Below, in pieces: positions 1 through 7,206 of a stretch of DNA of 10,025 nt. Source of the stretch: Nitrospirota bacterium (GTDB taxonomy: Bacteria > Nitrospinota > Nitrospinia > Nitrospinales > VA-1); NCBI GenBank assembly GCA_003235465.1, contig QJWD01000413.1:1-10025 (forward strand), written 5' to 3'. Both the position numbers and the translations under genes were made by a program. Numbering within the stretch: the first letter of the stretch is position 1; each line of letters starts with the position of its first letter. The notes below the pieces were generated by a model. The model did no database searches and had not been told where the DNA came from. It saw only the letters and a program-made list of their open reading frames with translations.

Positions 1-673
1 CCACCACGGTCTTGCCGACGCCGGTTTCGCCGATGAGCACCGGGTTGTTCTTCTTGCGCCGGGAGAGAATCTGGATGATGCGGTTGATTTCGGTTTCGCG
101 GCCGATGACCGGGTCGAGCTTGCCCTTGCGCGCGAGGTCGGTCAAGTCTGTCGTGTACTGGTCGAGGGCGCTGAACTTGCCCTCGGCGTCCTTCTCGTCG
201 ATGGTGCGGCCGGCGCGCAGCGAATCGAGCTCCTGCCGGATTTTTTTATAACTCACCCCGGCGTCGTGCAGGATGGACGACATCTCGCCCACGCGGGAAT
301 CGAGCATGGCGAGCAGCACCGCGCCGACGCCGATGAATTTGTCGCCCAGCTTTTGCGATTCCTCGAAGGCGATGTCGAACAGGGCCTCCGTTTCCGCGGC
401 AACCTGGACCTGCTGCACCCGGCCGCTTTTCGATTTCGGCGCGTCCTTCTGCTTTTCGAACAGGCGGCTGACCAGGTCGCTGGCGAGGGAGGTGTTCTCC
501 GGGTAGGCGGATTCGAAGAGCTGAACCACCATCGATTCCTCCTGCTCGATCAGCCCGATGAGAATAAAATCCGGCGTCAGCAAATCCTGATGCAGGTTGA
601 TCATTTCCATGGAGCCGATGTTGAGGGCCTCGATCACCTTGTTAGTCAACTGGCGGATGTATTTTTGCAGCAT
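1..673 (-). CDS. ClpB/ClpC-type Hsp100 AAA+ ATPase, N-terminal part (truncated by window edge)
   Basis: The first 224 residues of a Hsp100 chaperone/unfoldase are visible; the gene continues past the left edge. Residues 1 to about 145 form an all-helical Clp N-domain of two related halves, the substrate- or adaptor-docking module. A short linker leads to the start of the first AAA+ module (D1): an [20 protein letters not shown] stretch, then IGRE, then the Walker A motif GETGVGKT at residues 215-222 (Lys221, Thr222). Members are cytoplasmic hexamers that thread proteins through a central pore, either to rescue aggregates (ClpB with DnaK) or to feed ClpP (ClpC/ClpA). The coiled-coil M-domain and the ClpP-binding loop that would separate ClpB from ClpC lie outside the window, so no symbol is given. 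The linker reads slightly more like ClpB. The ATG is preceded by GAGG four bases upstream. The gene starts 18 bp after the deacetylase stop and is probably co-transcribed with it. Confidence 0.9.
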   Translation of the reverse strand, partial: MLQKYIRQLTNKVIEALNIGSMEMINLHQDLLTPDFILIGLIEQEESMVVQLFESAYPENTSLASDLVSRLFEKQKDAPKSKSGRVQQVQVAAETEALFDIAFEESQKLGDKFIGVGAVLLAMLDSRVGEMSSILHDAGVSYKKIRQELDSLRAGRTIDEKDAEGKFSALDQYTTDLTDLARKGKLDPVIGRETEINRIIQILSRRKKNNPVLIGETGVGKTVV

Positions 674-691
674 GGTTCCTCGTTGGGTTGT

Positions 692-1636
692 TCAGGCGGC
701 CCCGGCGGCCAAGGTTTCCAGGTGCGCGAGCACCGAATCGGCAAGCGCTTCGTGGTTGTAGCCGCCTTCGAGCATGGAAATCAGCCTGCCCTGGCACAGC
801 TCGCCCGCCGCCTTCTTGATGAGCGCCGTCATGCGGGCGAACCCCTCTGTGCTGACGTTCATGTTGGCCAGCGGGTCGTCCTCGTGGGCGTCGAACCCCG
901 CCGAGATCAGGATCAGCTCGGGCTTGAACCGGTACATCTCCGGCAGCAGGCGGTTCTCGACCAGGTCGAGGTAGACGCCGTCGCCGGAAAAGGCGTCGAG
1001 GGGGAAGTTGAGATTTGCCCCGAGGCCGTCGCCCACGCCGGTTTCGCCACTTGCGCCGGTGCCGGGGTAGAACGGGTACTGGTGCGTGCTCGCGTAATAG
1101 ATGGACCCGTCGGAATAAAACGCGTGCTGCGTGCCGTTGCCGTGGTGCACGTCCCAGTCGAAAATGAAGGTGCGTGAGAGGCCCCGTTTCACCTGCGCGT
1201 AACGCGCGGCGATGGCGATGTTGTTGAACAGGCAGAACCCCATCGCCCGGTTCTTTTCCGCGTGGTGCCCGGGCGGCCTGACCGCCAGGAACGCGTTGGT
1301 CAACTTGCCGTCCACCACCAGGTCGACGGCCTTGAGGCCCGCGCCCGCGGCGAGCACCGCCGCCTCGTACGAGCCTTCGCTGATCACCGTGTCGGCGTCG
1401 AGCGAGGTGATGCCCTCGGCGCAGCTGCGCTTCACGTCCCGAATGTAGGCCCGGTCGTGGATAAGGGCGATCTCGTCTTCGGTGGCGGGCCGGGGTGCAA
1501 CCGGGTTCAGCTTTTTGAGCATGCCGGAGGTTTCCAGCCGGTGCTCGATGGCTTGCAGACGGCCGGTGTTCTCCGGGTGCGAGCCAGTATCGTGCTCAAG
1601 GAATTTGGAATGGGAAATATAGCCGGTGCGTTTCAT
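692..1636 (-). CDS. Histone deacetylase-family / acetylpolyamine amidohydrolase-type deacetylase
   Basis: This 314-residue protein is a zinc hydrolase of the arginase/deacetylase fold, removing acetyl (or longer acyl) groups from lysines or polyamines. It carries the family's whole active site: RPPGHHAE with the His124-His125 dyad, GFCLFNN at 133-139, DWDVHHGNGTQ with zinc ligands Asp162 and His164, SAGFDAH with zinc ligand Asp249, and EGGY with the transition-state Tyr293. The length is that of a single-domain bacterial enzyme, and the RPPGHHAE and EGGY forms look more like class II HDACs than like AcuC. No signal peptide is seen, so it should be cytoplasmic. The start is well supported: GGAGGGG sits seven bases before the ATG. 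The substrate cannot be read from sequence. The gene is divergent from queG and lies directly upstream of the Hsp100 gene, suggesting a two-gene transcript. Confidence 0.93.
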   Translation of the reverse strand: MKRTGYISHSKFLEHDTGSHPENTGRLQAIEHRLETSGMLKKLNPVAPRPATEDEIALIHDRAYIRDVKRSCAEGITSLDADTVISEGSYEAAVLAAGAGLKAVDLVVDGKLTNAFLAVRPPGHHAEKNRAMGFCLFNNIAIAARYAQVKRGLSRTFIFDWDVHHGNGTQHAFYSDGSIYYASTHQYPFYPGTGASGETGVGDGLGANLNFPLDAFSGDGVYLDLVENRLLPEMYRFKPELILISAGFDAHEDDPLANMNVSTEGFARMTALIKKAAGELCQGRLISMLEGGYNHEALADSVLAHLETLAAGAA

Positions 1637-1641
1637 GCCAT

Positions 1642-1648
1642 CCCCTCC
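1642..1648 (-). promoter_or_regulatory. Ribosome binding site of the deacetylase gene
   Basis: On the minus strand this reads GGAGGGG, a near-perfect Shine-Dalgarno sequence whose GGAGG core ends seven bases before the ATG at 1636. It fixes the start of the deacetylase gene. Confidence 0.75.
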
Positions 1649-1651
1649 GCG

Positions 1652-1680
1652 TTGGTGATGAGGAGCCGATGGATTATACT
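1652..1680 (+). promoter_or_regulatory. Candidate sigma70-type promoter for queG
   Basis: TTGGTG at 1652-1657 and TATACT at 1675-1680 are separated by exactly 17 bases; the -10 box differs from consensus at one base and the -35 keeps TTG. Transcription would begin near 1687, which places the in-frame ATG at 1669 upstream of the transcript and favours a queG start at 1714 or 1720. This is pattern recognition only. The -10 box overlaps the one proposed for the opposite strand. Confidence 0.5.
1673..1678 (-). promoter_or_regulatory. Candidate -10 box for the deacetylase-Hsp100 transcript
   Basis: The minus strand reads a perfect TATAAT here. A start near 1666 would give a leader of about 30 bases containing the GGAGGGG ribosome binding site, which is a sensible geometry. 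No good -35 box is present at 16-18 bp (only purine-rich GGAAAA-like sequence), so the site may need an activator or may be fortuitous. It shares bases with the plus-strand -10 box. Confidence 0.4.
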
Positions 1681-1713
1681 GCTCGTGAGCGTTATTTTTC
1701 CCTACAACATATC

Positions 1714-2850
1714 ATGGAAATGAATGCCCTCAGCGAAAAACTGGAACGCGTAAGGCGAAAGGCTCTCGATCTCGGCTTTGAGGGTTTTGGCGTGGCGCGC
1801 GCCACGCCCGGCCTGTGGCGGGAGCGTTACCGGGATTGGCTCAAGAAAGAATTCCACGGCGAGATGGCTTACATGGGCCGAAACCCTGAAAAACGGGGCG
1901 ATCCGGGGGAGGTGCTGGCGGGGGCGAAAAGCGTGATCGCGCTCAGCATGAATTACCTCACGTGCGAAAAAGACCTCAGCTACCTGGACGACCGGGCCAC
2001 AGGCGACGTGTCGCTCTACGCCCTCAATAAGGACTATCACGACATCATCCTGCCGGCCCTGAAGGAGCTGGAGATGGCCCTCGAGAGCGAATTCCCCGGT
2101 GCAAGCACCCGGGCCTACGTCGACACCGGGCCGGTGCTGGAAAAGCCCCTGGCCGGGCAGGCGGGCATCGGCTGGCTGGGCAAGCACACCAACCTCGTGA
2201 CCGAACACGCGGGCTCGTGGTATTTTCTCGCGGAAATCCTGATCGATGTCCCGCTTCCCGAATCGATGCCGGCTACGGACCGCTGCGGCACCTGCCAGGC
2301 CTGCATCGACATCTGCCCCACCCGCGCCATCGTTGCCCCTTACGTGCTCGATGCCAGGCGCTGCATCTCCTACCTCACCATCGAACTGAAAGGGGCGATT
2401 CCGCTCGAGTTCAGAAAAGCCATCGGCAACCGCATCTACGGCTGCGACGATTGCCAGATCGTCTGCCCGTGGAACAGCTACGCCGTTGCCACAAGCGCCG
2501 CCTGCTTTCAAAGCTCCGGCGAGCCCTGGCGGCTGACCGACCTCATCGCCCTGGATGACGAGGCGTTTCGCCGCCGCTTCAATGGAAGCCCCATCAAGCG
2601 CCTCAAGCGGCGCGGGTTTCTTAGAAACGTGGCGGTGGCGCTCGGCAATTCCGGCGATGCCGACGCGGTCGGGCCCCTCACCCTGGCCCTCAAGGACCCG
2701 GAGCCGCTCGTCCGCGCGCACGTCGTCTGGGCGCTCGGCGAGCTTTTGGGCCCGGCGGCGATCGCTCTCTTCGACGAACACCTGGGCAGCGAGGCCGAGG
2801 CGCTGGTGACGCGGGAAATCGAAGGCGTGAGGAAGCGCCACGCGCCCTGA
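1714..2850 (+). CDS. queG: Epoxyqueuosine reductase QueG
   Basis: QueG performs the last step of queuosine synthesis, reducing epoxyqueuosine to queuosine in the wobble position of tRNAs with GUN anticodons, using cobalamin and two [4Fe-4S] clusters. From the 1714 start the protein has 378 residues, close to the E. coli enzyme. Seen in order: an N-terminal DUF1730 domain with YVDTGPVLEKPLA (Asp137 matches the proposed catalytic acid); a ferredoxin-like segment CGTCQACIDICPTRAI (Cys191, 194, 197, 201); Cys217; CDDCQIVCPWN (Cys244, 247, 251); and a C-terminal HEAT-repeat tail (about 303-360) thought to hold the tRNA. An in-frame ATG at 1669 has AGGAG three bases upstream, but it lies inside the proposed promoter and adds 15 residues not typical of the family. 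The ATG at 1714 (or 1720) fits the family N-terminus yet lacks a clear Shine-Dalgarno. The function is certain; the start is not. Confidence 0.96.
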   Translation: MEMNALSEKLERVRRKALDLGFEGFGVARATPGLWRERYRDWLKKEFHGEMAYMGRNPEKRGDPGEVLAGAKSVIALSMNYLTCEKDLSYLDDRATGDVSLYALNKDYHDIILPALKELEMALESEFPGASTRAYVDTGPVLEKPLAGQAGIGWLGKHTNLVTEHAGSWYFLAEILIDVPLPESMPATDRCGTCQACIDICPTRAIVAPYVLDARRCISYLTIELKGAIPLEFRKAIGNRIYGCDDCQIVCPWNSYAVATSAACFQSSGEPWRLTDLIALDDEAFRRRFNGSPIKRLKRRGFLRNVAVALGNSGDADAVGPLTLALKDPEPLVRAHVVWALGELLGPAAIALFDEHLGSEAEALVTREIEGVRKRHAP

Positions 2851-2868
2851 AAGGGCGGAATAAAGCCG

Positions 2869-2897
2869 TTGATTAAAGGCCCTCCGGCCCCTATAAT
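2869..2897 (+). promoter_or_regulatory. Sigma70-type promoter of the hemE-hemH-pcrA cluster
   Basis: TTGATT at 2869-2874 and a perfect TATAAT at 2892-2897 are separated by exactly 17 bases, in the 83-bp gap between queG and hemE. Transcription would start near 2904 and give a leader of about 30 bases ending in a GAGAG ribosome binding site before the hemE ATG. It is the best promoter-like sequence in the window. No operator or riboswitch can be recognised in so short a leader. Confidence 0.7.
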
Positions 2898-2933
2898 CGA
2901 CCCTACAATTCCTTCACGATTTAACGAGAGATT

Positions 2934-3974
2934 ATGGACAAGAATGGAGATTTTCGATTTTTAAAGGCCTGCCGGGGCGAACCGGTGGACCGCACCCCGG
3001 TGTGGTTCATGCGCCAGGCGGGCCGTTACATGAAAGAGTACCGCGACCTCAAGGCCAAGTATTCGTTTCTGGAAATGTGCAAGACCCCGGAACTGGCCAC
3101 CGAGGTGACGCTGCAGCCCATAGGCGCCATGGAAGTGGATGCGGCGATCATCTTCGCCGACATCCTGCTGCCGCTCGAGCCCATGGGCACGGGGCTGGAG
3201 TTTTCCGCCGGCGACGGGCCGGTCATCCCGCGTCCGGTGAGAACCTTGAACGACGTGAAAAGCTTGCGGCCGGTCAACTCCGAGGAACAGCTCGGTTTTC
3301 TGGCGAATTCGATCCGCATGGTGCGGGGCGAGCTTGCCGGGCGGGTGCCGCTCATCGGTTTTTCCGGCGCGCCGTTCACCCTGTCGAGCTACATGGTGGA
3401 GGGCGGCAAATCGCGCGATTTCGCCATCACCAAGCTGATGATGTACGAAGCGCCGGACACCTGGAACCTGCTGATGGACAAGGTGTGCACCGTGCTCATC
3501 GACTACCTAAAGATGCAGGTCAACGCCGGCGCGCAGGCGCTGCAGATTTTTGACAGCTGGGTGGGCTGCCTGGGCCCTGGCGATTATGAGGAATTCATCC
3601 TGCCGCACACCCGCCGCGTGATCCAGGGCCTGAAGGGTTCTGGCGTGCCGCTCATCAATTTCAGCACCGGCACCTCCACCATGCTGAAGCTCATTCATCA
3701 GGCTGGCGGCGACGTGCTCGGTTTCGACTGGCGCGTCCACTTAGACGAAGCGTGGAAACAGGTGGGCTTCAACCAGCCGGTGCAGGGCAACCTCGACCCC
3801 GTGGTGCTGATGGCGCCCCTGCCGGTGATCAAACGCCGGGTCAAGGACGTGCTTCGCCGCGCCGGCGGCCGGCCGGGCCACATCTTCAACCTTGGCCACG
3901 GCATCCTGCAGCACACGCCGGTGGACCATGTGAAGGCGGTGGTGGACATGGTGCACGAATACGGGCATGGTTGA
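2934..3974 (+). CDS. hemE: Uroporphyrinogen decarboxylase HemE
   Basis: HemE removes the four acetate carboxyls of uroporphyrinogen III to give coproporphyrinogen III, the step at which haem synthesis separates from the sirohaem/cobalamin branch. The 346-residue length is normal. Both family signatures are present: RTPVWFMRQAGRYMKEY at 20-36, with the substrate-binding Arg27 and Arg31, and GFSGAPFTLSSYMVEGG at 142-158, with conserved Tyr153. The essential aspartate is Asp76 in IIFADILLP, and the C-terminal FNLGHGI motif carries His322. It is a cytoplasmic TIM-barrel enzyme, usually a homodimer. The ATG is preceded by a GAGAG ribosome binding site and a strong promoter candidate. The last codons overlap the start of hemH, as expected for consecutive pathway enzymes under translational coupling. 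Confidence 0.98.
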   Translation: MDKNGDFRFLKACRGEPVDRTPVWFMRQAGRYMKEYRDLKAKYSFLEMCKTPELATEVTLQPIGAMEVDAAIIFADILLPLEPMGTGLEFSAGDGPVIPRPVRTLNDVKSLRPVNSEEQLGFLANSIRMVRGELAGRVPLIGFSGAPFTLSSYMVEGGKSRDFAITKLMMYEAPDTWNLLMDKVCTVLIDYLKMQVNAGAQALQIFDSWVGCLGPGDYEEFILPHTRRVIQGLKGSGVPLINFSTGTSTMLKLIHQAGGDVLGFDWRVHLDEAWKQVGFNQPVQGNLDPVVLMAPLPVIKRRVKDVLRRAGGRPGHIFNLGHGILQHTPVDHVKAVVDMVHEYGHG

Positions 3975-4896
3975 TCGTTCAGCGCCCATCGGGGTGCTCC
4001 TCATGGCCCACGGCGCGCCGAACTCGGTGGACGACATCCCCGAATATCTGAAGAACATCCGCGGCGGCACCGAATCGTCCGCCGAGGTGGTGGAGATCAT
4101 CCGCGACCGCTACCGCGCCATCGGCGGCAGCTCCCCCCTGCTCGAGATCACCCTGGGCCAAGCGAGGGCGCTCGAAACCTTTCTCAACCGGCAGGGCGGC
4201 CATTTCCGCGTCTACGTCGGCATGCGCAACTGGAGCCCCTACATTCGCGACGCCGTCAGGCAAATGAAGGACGACGGCGTCGGCCAGGTGTTCGCCCTGT
4301 GCCTCGCGCCGCAGTACAGCACCTGGAGCACCGAGCGCTACTTCAAGGCGCTGAGGGAAGCCCTCGCCGAGGCGGGGGAGGGCATCGAGGTGCGCCGCAT
4401 CACGAGCTGGGCCAACCACCCGCTCCTCATCGACGCGTTCGTGGAAAAATACCAGCAGGCCATGGCCAAACTGGGAGGCCGCGAAGAAGGCGAGGTGCAC
4501 ACCGTTTTCACCGTGCACAGCATCCCCGCCGATTCCCTCGAGGTGGGGGATTTTTACGACGAGGAATACGACCGGACCCTCGCCGCCATCGTCGACCGCG
4601 TGCACCCCGGACGCTGGCACAAGGCCTACCAGAGCCAGGGCATGATCCCGGTGCCGTGGCTCGGGCCGCCGGTGGAGCGCGTGCTCGATAAGATCGCCCG
4701 CTTCGGCAGGAAAACCGTGCTGGTGATGCCGCTCGGGTTCGTGTCCGACCACATCGAGGTGCTCTACGACATCGACATCGAATTCAAGGATTACGCGCGC
4801 AAACTGAACCTCGACCTTCACCGGACTGAATCCATGAACCTGTCGCCCTTGTTCATCGAGGCCTTGGCGGCGCTGGTCTGGGAGCGCATGGTCTGA
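3967..4896 (+). CDS. hemH: Ferrochelatase HemH (Bacillus-like, possibly coproporphyrin type)
   Basis: Ferrochelatase inserts Fe2+ into a porphyrin at the end of haem synthesis. The 309 residues contain the two catalytic positions: His184 in FTVHSIPADS and Glu264 in GFVSDHIEVLYDIDIE, corresponding to His183 and Glu264 of the B. subtilis enzyme as I recall it. There is no C-terminal membrane anchor and no [2Fe-2S] cysteine cluster, so it resembles the short, soluble Bacillus form. The N-terminus (GVLLMAHGAP) and the RYRAIGGSSPL segment near 49-57 also recall Bacillus CpfC rather than E. coli HemH, so the substrate could be coproporphyrin III instead of protoporphyrin IX; the sequence alone does not settle this. 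The ATG lies inside hemE (8-bp overlap) without a clear Shine-Dalgarno, implying translation coupled to hemE. Confidence 0.96.
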   Translation: MVDRSAPIGVLLMAHGAPNSVDDIPEYLKNIRGGTESSAEVVEIIRDRYRAIGGSSPLLEITLGQARALETFLNRQGGHFRVYVGMRNWSPYIRDAVRQMKDDGVGQVFALCLAPQYSTWSTERYFKALREALAEAGEGIEVRRITSWANHPLLIDAFVEKYQQAMAKLGGREEGEVHTVFTVHSIPADSLEVGDFYDEEYDRTLAAIVDRVHPGRWHKAYQSQGMIPVPWLGPPVERVLDKIARFGRKTVLVMPLGFVSDHIEVLYDIDIEFKDYARKLNLDLHRTESMNLSPLFIEALAALVWERMV

Positions 4897-4937
4897 CCCC
4901 TGGCGGCCGCCGGAAAACCCTGAAGCCTGTAACCTCC

Positions 4938-7139
4938 ATGATCGAATCGCTTAACCCACAACAGAAAGAGGCGGTGCTGTACGGCGAGGGGCCGCTCATC
5001 GTCCTCGCCGGCGCGGGCTCGGGGAAAACCCGCGTCATCACCAGCCGCATCGCCCACCTGGTGGAGGCACGCGGCGTATCGCCGGAGCGCATCCTCGCCA
5101 TCACCTTCACCAACAAGGCGGCGGGCGAGATGGTGGAGCGCGTCAGGCGCATGCTCAACACCTCCGGCGCCATGCCGTGGATCAGCACCTTCCATTCGTT
5201 CTGCCTGCGCGTTCTCCGCCGCCACATAGGCGAGCTCGGCATCCCGGCCGATTTCGTCATCTACGACCAGCAGGACCAGGTGGCTCTCATCAAGAAATGC
5301 ATGAAGACGGCGGGCATCAGCGCCGAGGCGTTCCAGCCGAAGGCTCTTCTTAACCACATCAGCGGGTTCAAGAACGATTCCCTGTTCCCCGAACAGGTGG
5401 ATCCGGACCAGTTCGCCTACGGCAACCAGATGAAGGCGGCCCAGGTTTACCCGGTCTACCAGGAGGAACTGCGGAAAAACCGCGCGCTCGATTTCGACGA
5501 CCTGCTGCTGCTCGCGGTGCGCCTGTTCAAGGACGCCGCCCCCGTGCTTGAGCTGTACAGAGAGCGGTTTCAGCACATCCTGGTCGACGAGTTTCAGGAC
5601 ACCAACGAGACGCAGTACCACCTGGTCCGCCTGCTTGCCGGGGGCAGCGGCAACGTGTGCGCCGTTGGCGACGACGACCAGAGCATCTACCGCTGGCGCG
5701 GCGCCAACCTGGAGAACATCCTCCATTTCGAGCGCGATTTCCCCGGCACCATCGTCATCAAGCTGGAGGAAAACTACCGTTCGACGAAAAACATCCTCGC
5801 CGCCGCCGGCCGCATCGTCGCCGAGAACCGCAATCGCAAGGCGAAGACGCTGTGGACGAAGAACGAGGACGGCGATCCCGTCGTCTACCTGCGCGCCGAA
5901 GACGAGACCGACGAGGCCAACGCCGTCGCCGACCGCATCCACCGCCTCAATCTCGAGGAGGGCATTCCATTTAGCGACATGGCGGTGCTCTACCGCACCA
6001 ACGCCCAGTCGCGCGTGCTGGAAGACGCGCTCAGGAACCGCGCCATCCCGCACCAGGTGTTCGGCGGCCAGAAGTTCTACGCCCGGAAAGAGGTGAAGGA
6101 CGTGCTGGCCTACCTGCGCGTGATCCTGAACCCAGAAGATTCGGTGTCGCTTAAGCGCATCATCAACGTGCCGCCGCGCGGCATCGGCAAAACCTCCCTC
6201 GACAAGATCGAAGAACACGCCCAGCGGGAAAACCGGCCGCTGTTCGAGTCCCTACGCACCGCGAGAAGCATCGTCGGCACCGCGCCGGCGGGGAAGGTCG
6301 CGGCGTTCGTCGCCCTCATCGACGAGCTTGGCGAGGCTTGCCAGGGAACGGCCGAGCCGGAGTTTCTCCGCACCGTTCTCGAGCGCACCGGTTACGCCGC
6401 CATGCTGGAGAAGGACGACAGCAAGGAAGGCCGCGCGCGCATGGAGAACCTGCACGAATTGTTTTCGGCGGTGGAGCAGTTCATGGAGCGCGAAGGCGGC
6501 AGCCTGCAGGATTTTCTCGACTCCGCCGCCCTCGTCGCCGATGTCGACCAGCTCGACGACGCGCGCGGGGTGCTGCCCATCATGACCCTGCACACCTGCA
6601 AGGGGCTGGAGTTTCAGGTGGTGTTCATCATCGGCATGGAAGACGGCCTGCTGCCGCACAGCAGTTCGATGTCGGACAACGCCGAGTACGAGGAAGAGCG
6701 CCGCCTGTGTTACGTCGGGTTCACCCGCGCGCGCAAGAAACTGTTCGTGAGCAACGCCCGCCGCCGCAGGATTTATGGCAGCACGTTCAATTACCCGCCC
6801 TCGAGTTTTCTCCTCGCCGTGCCCGAGGGCGCAATGGTGCGCGAGCAGAGCGAGCAGGTGGCGCGGGCGATGGCTTACCCGCCCTCGCACGAGACGGGGC
6901 GCACCGAGCGCCGCTACGGCAGAGAAGGGTTTGCAAACATTCCACCGGCAAGATCCCCGAGCCCGAAAGCGGCGGGGGAATACCCCGTCGGCACGCGGGT
7001 GCTGCATCCCAAATTCGGCCAGGGGGTGGTCATCAACCGCGAGGGGGAGGACCAGGCCCTCAAGGTCGAGGTGTTTTTCAAGCAGCCGCACGGCAAGAAA
7101 AAACTGGCGGTGCATCTGGCCAAGCTCATCCCGCTCTAG
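4938..7139 (+). CDS. pcrA: PcrA/UvrD-family superfamily 1 DNA helicase
   Basis: This ATP-driven 3'-5' DNA helicase acts in nucleotide excision repair and in clearing replication and transcription conflicts. Of 733 residues, all SF1A motifs are visible: Q-motif LNPQQKEAV (5-13), Walker A GAGSGKTR (25-32), motif Ia TFTNKAA (56-62), TFHSF (84-88), Walker B LVDEFQD (215-221), motif III VGDDDQSIYRWRGA (243-256), motif IV EENYRS (277-282), motif V MTLHTCKGLEF (549-559) and motif VI YVGFTRAR (592-599). After a low-complexity linker (about 632-680), residues 681-733 form the Tudor-like tail (VGTRVLHPKFGQGVV) that PcrA and UvrD use to bind RNA polymerase; this favours PcrA/UvrD over Rep. The start matches the family, but no Shine-Dalgarno is evident. 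It begins 41 bp after hemH and is probably carried on the same transcript. Motif V has Cys where Ala is usual. Confidence 0.96.
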   Translation: MIESLNPQQKEAVLYGEGPLIVLAGAGSGKTRVITSRIAHLVEARGVSPERILAITFTNKAAGEMVERVRRMLNTSGAMPWISTFHSFCLRVLRRHIGELGIPADFVIYDQQDQVALIKKCMKTAGISAEAFQPKALLNHISGFKNDSLFPEQVDPDQFAYGNQMKAAQVYPVYQEELRKNRALDFDDLLLLAVRLFKDAAPVLELYRERFQHILVDEFQDTNETQYHLVRLLAGGSGNVCAVGDDDQSIYRWRGANLENILHFERDFPGTIVIKLEENYRSTKNILAAAGRIVAENRNRKAKTLWTKNEDGDPVVYLRAEDETDEANAVADRIHRLNLEEGIPFSDMAVLYRTNAQSRVLEDALRNRAIPHQVFGGQKFYARKEVKDVLAYLRVILNPEDSVSLKRIINVPPRGIGKTSLDKIEEHAQRENRPLFESLRTARSIVGTAPAGKVAAFVALIDELGEACQGTAEPEFLRTVLERTGYAAMLEKDDSKEGRARMENLHELFSAVEQFMEREGGSLQDFLDSAALVADVDQLDDARGVLPIMTLHTCKGLEFQVVFIIGMEDGLLPHSSSMSDNAEYEEERRLCYVGFTRARKKLFVSNARRRRIYGSTFNYPPSSFLLAVPEGAMVREQSEQVARAMAYPPSHETGRTERRYGREGFANIPPARSPSPKAAGEYPVGTRVLHPKFGQGVVINREGEDQALKVEVFFKQPHGKKKLAVHLAKLIPL

Positions 7140-7192
7140 GCGGGGCGGCGCACCCGCGCCAGAGCCGGGGCGGCTTGACGTTAACCCGAATC

Positions 7193-7200
7193 AGGAGGTG
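7193..7200 (+). promoter_or_regulatory. Strong Shine-Dalgarno of the small secreted-protein gene
   Basis: AGGAGGTG, a near-complete match to the anti-Shine-Dalgarno sequence, ends six bases before the ATG at 7207. It decides the start against the longer in-frame extension into pcrA. It is by far the strongest ribosome site on the plus strand of this window. A TTGACG at 7175-7180 has no matching -10 box. Confidence 0.75.
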
Positions 7201-7206
7201 AGCCCC

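Noticed and set aside
266..1177. Plus-strand open frame of 303 codons opposite the Hsp100 and deacetylase genes
   Set aside because: It spans the junction of two well-supported genes on the other strand and has no homology-like features.
1702..2841. Minus-strand open frame of 379 codons opposite queG
   Set aside because: It mirrors queG almost exactly, shows no domain or motif, and has no ribosome site; it is a GC-driven antisense frame.
2878..2890. GGCC-CTCC-GGCC inverted repeat before hemE
   Set aside because: It is only a four-base stem, without a T-run, and lies within the promoter spacer; too weak for a terminator or operator call.
4818..6218. Long minus-strand open frame (466 codons) opposite hemH and pcrA
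   Set aside because: It lies wholly over confidently identified genes, has Arg/His/Val/Gly-rich composition with no recognisable motif, and arises from high GC at the third codon position of the genes opposite.
6775..7206. Longer start for the small secreted protein, overlapping the end of pcrA
   Set aside because: The upstream part is an Arg/Ser-rich out-of-frame reading of pcrA; the signal peptide and AGGAGGTG place the start at 7207.
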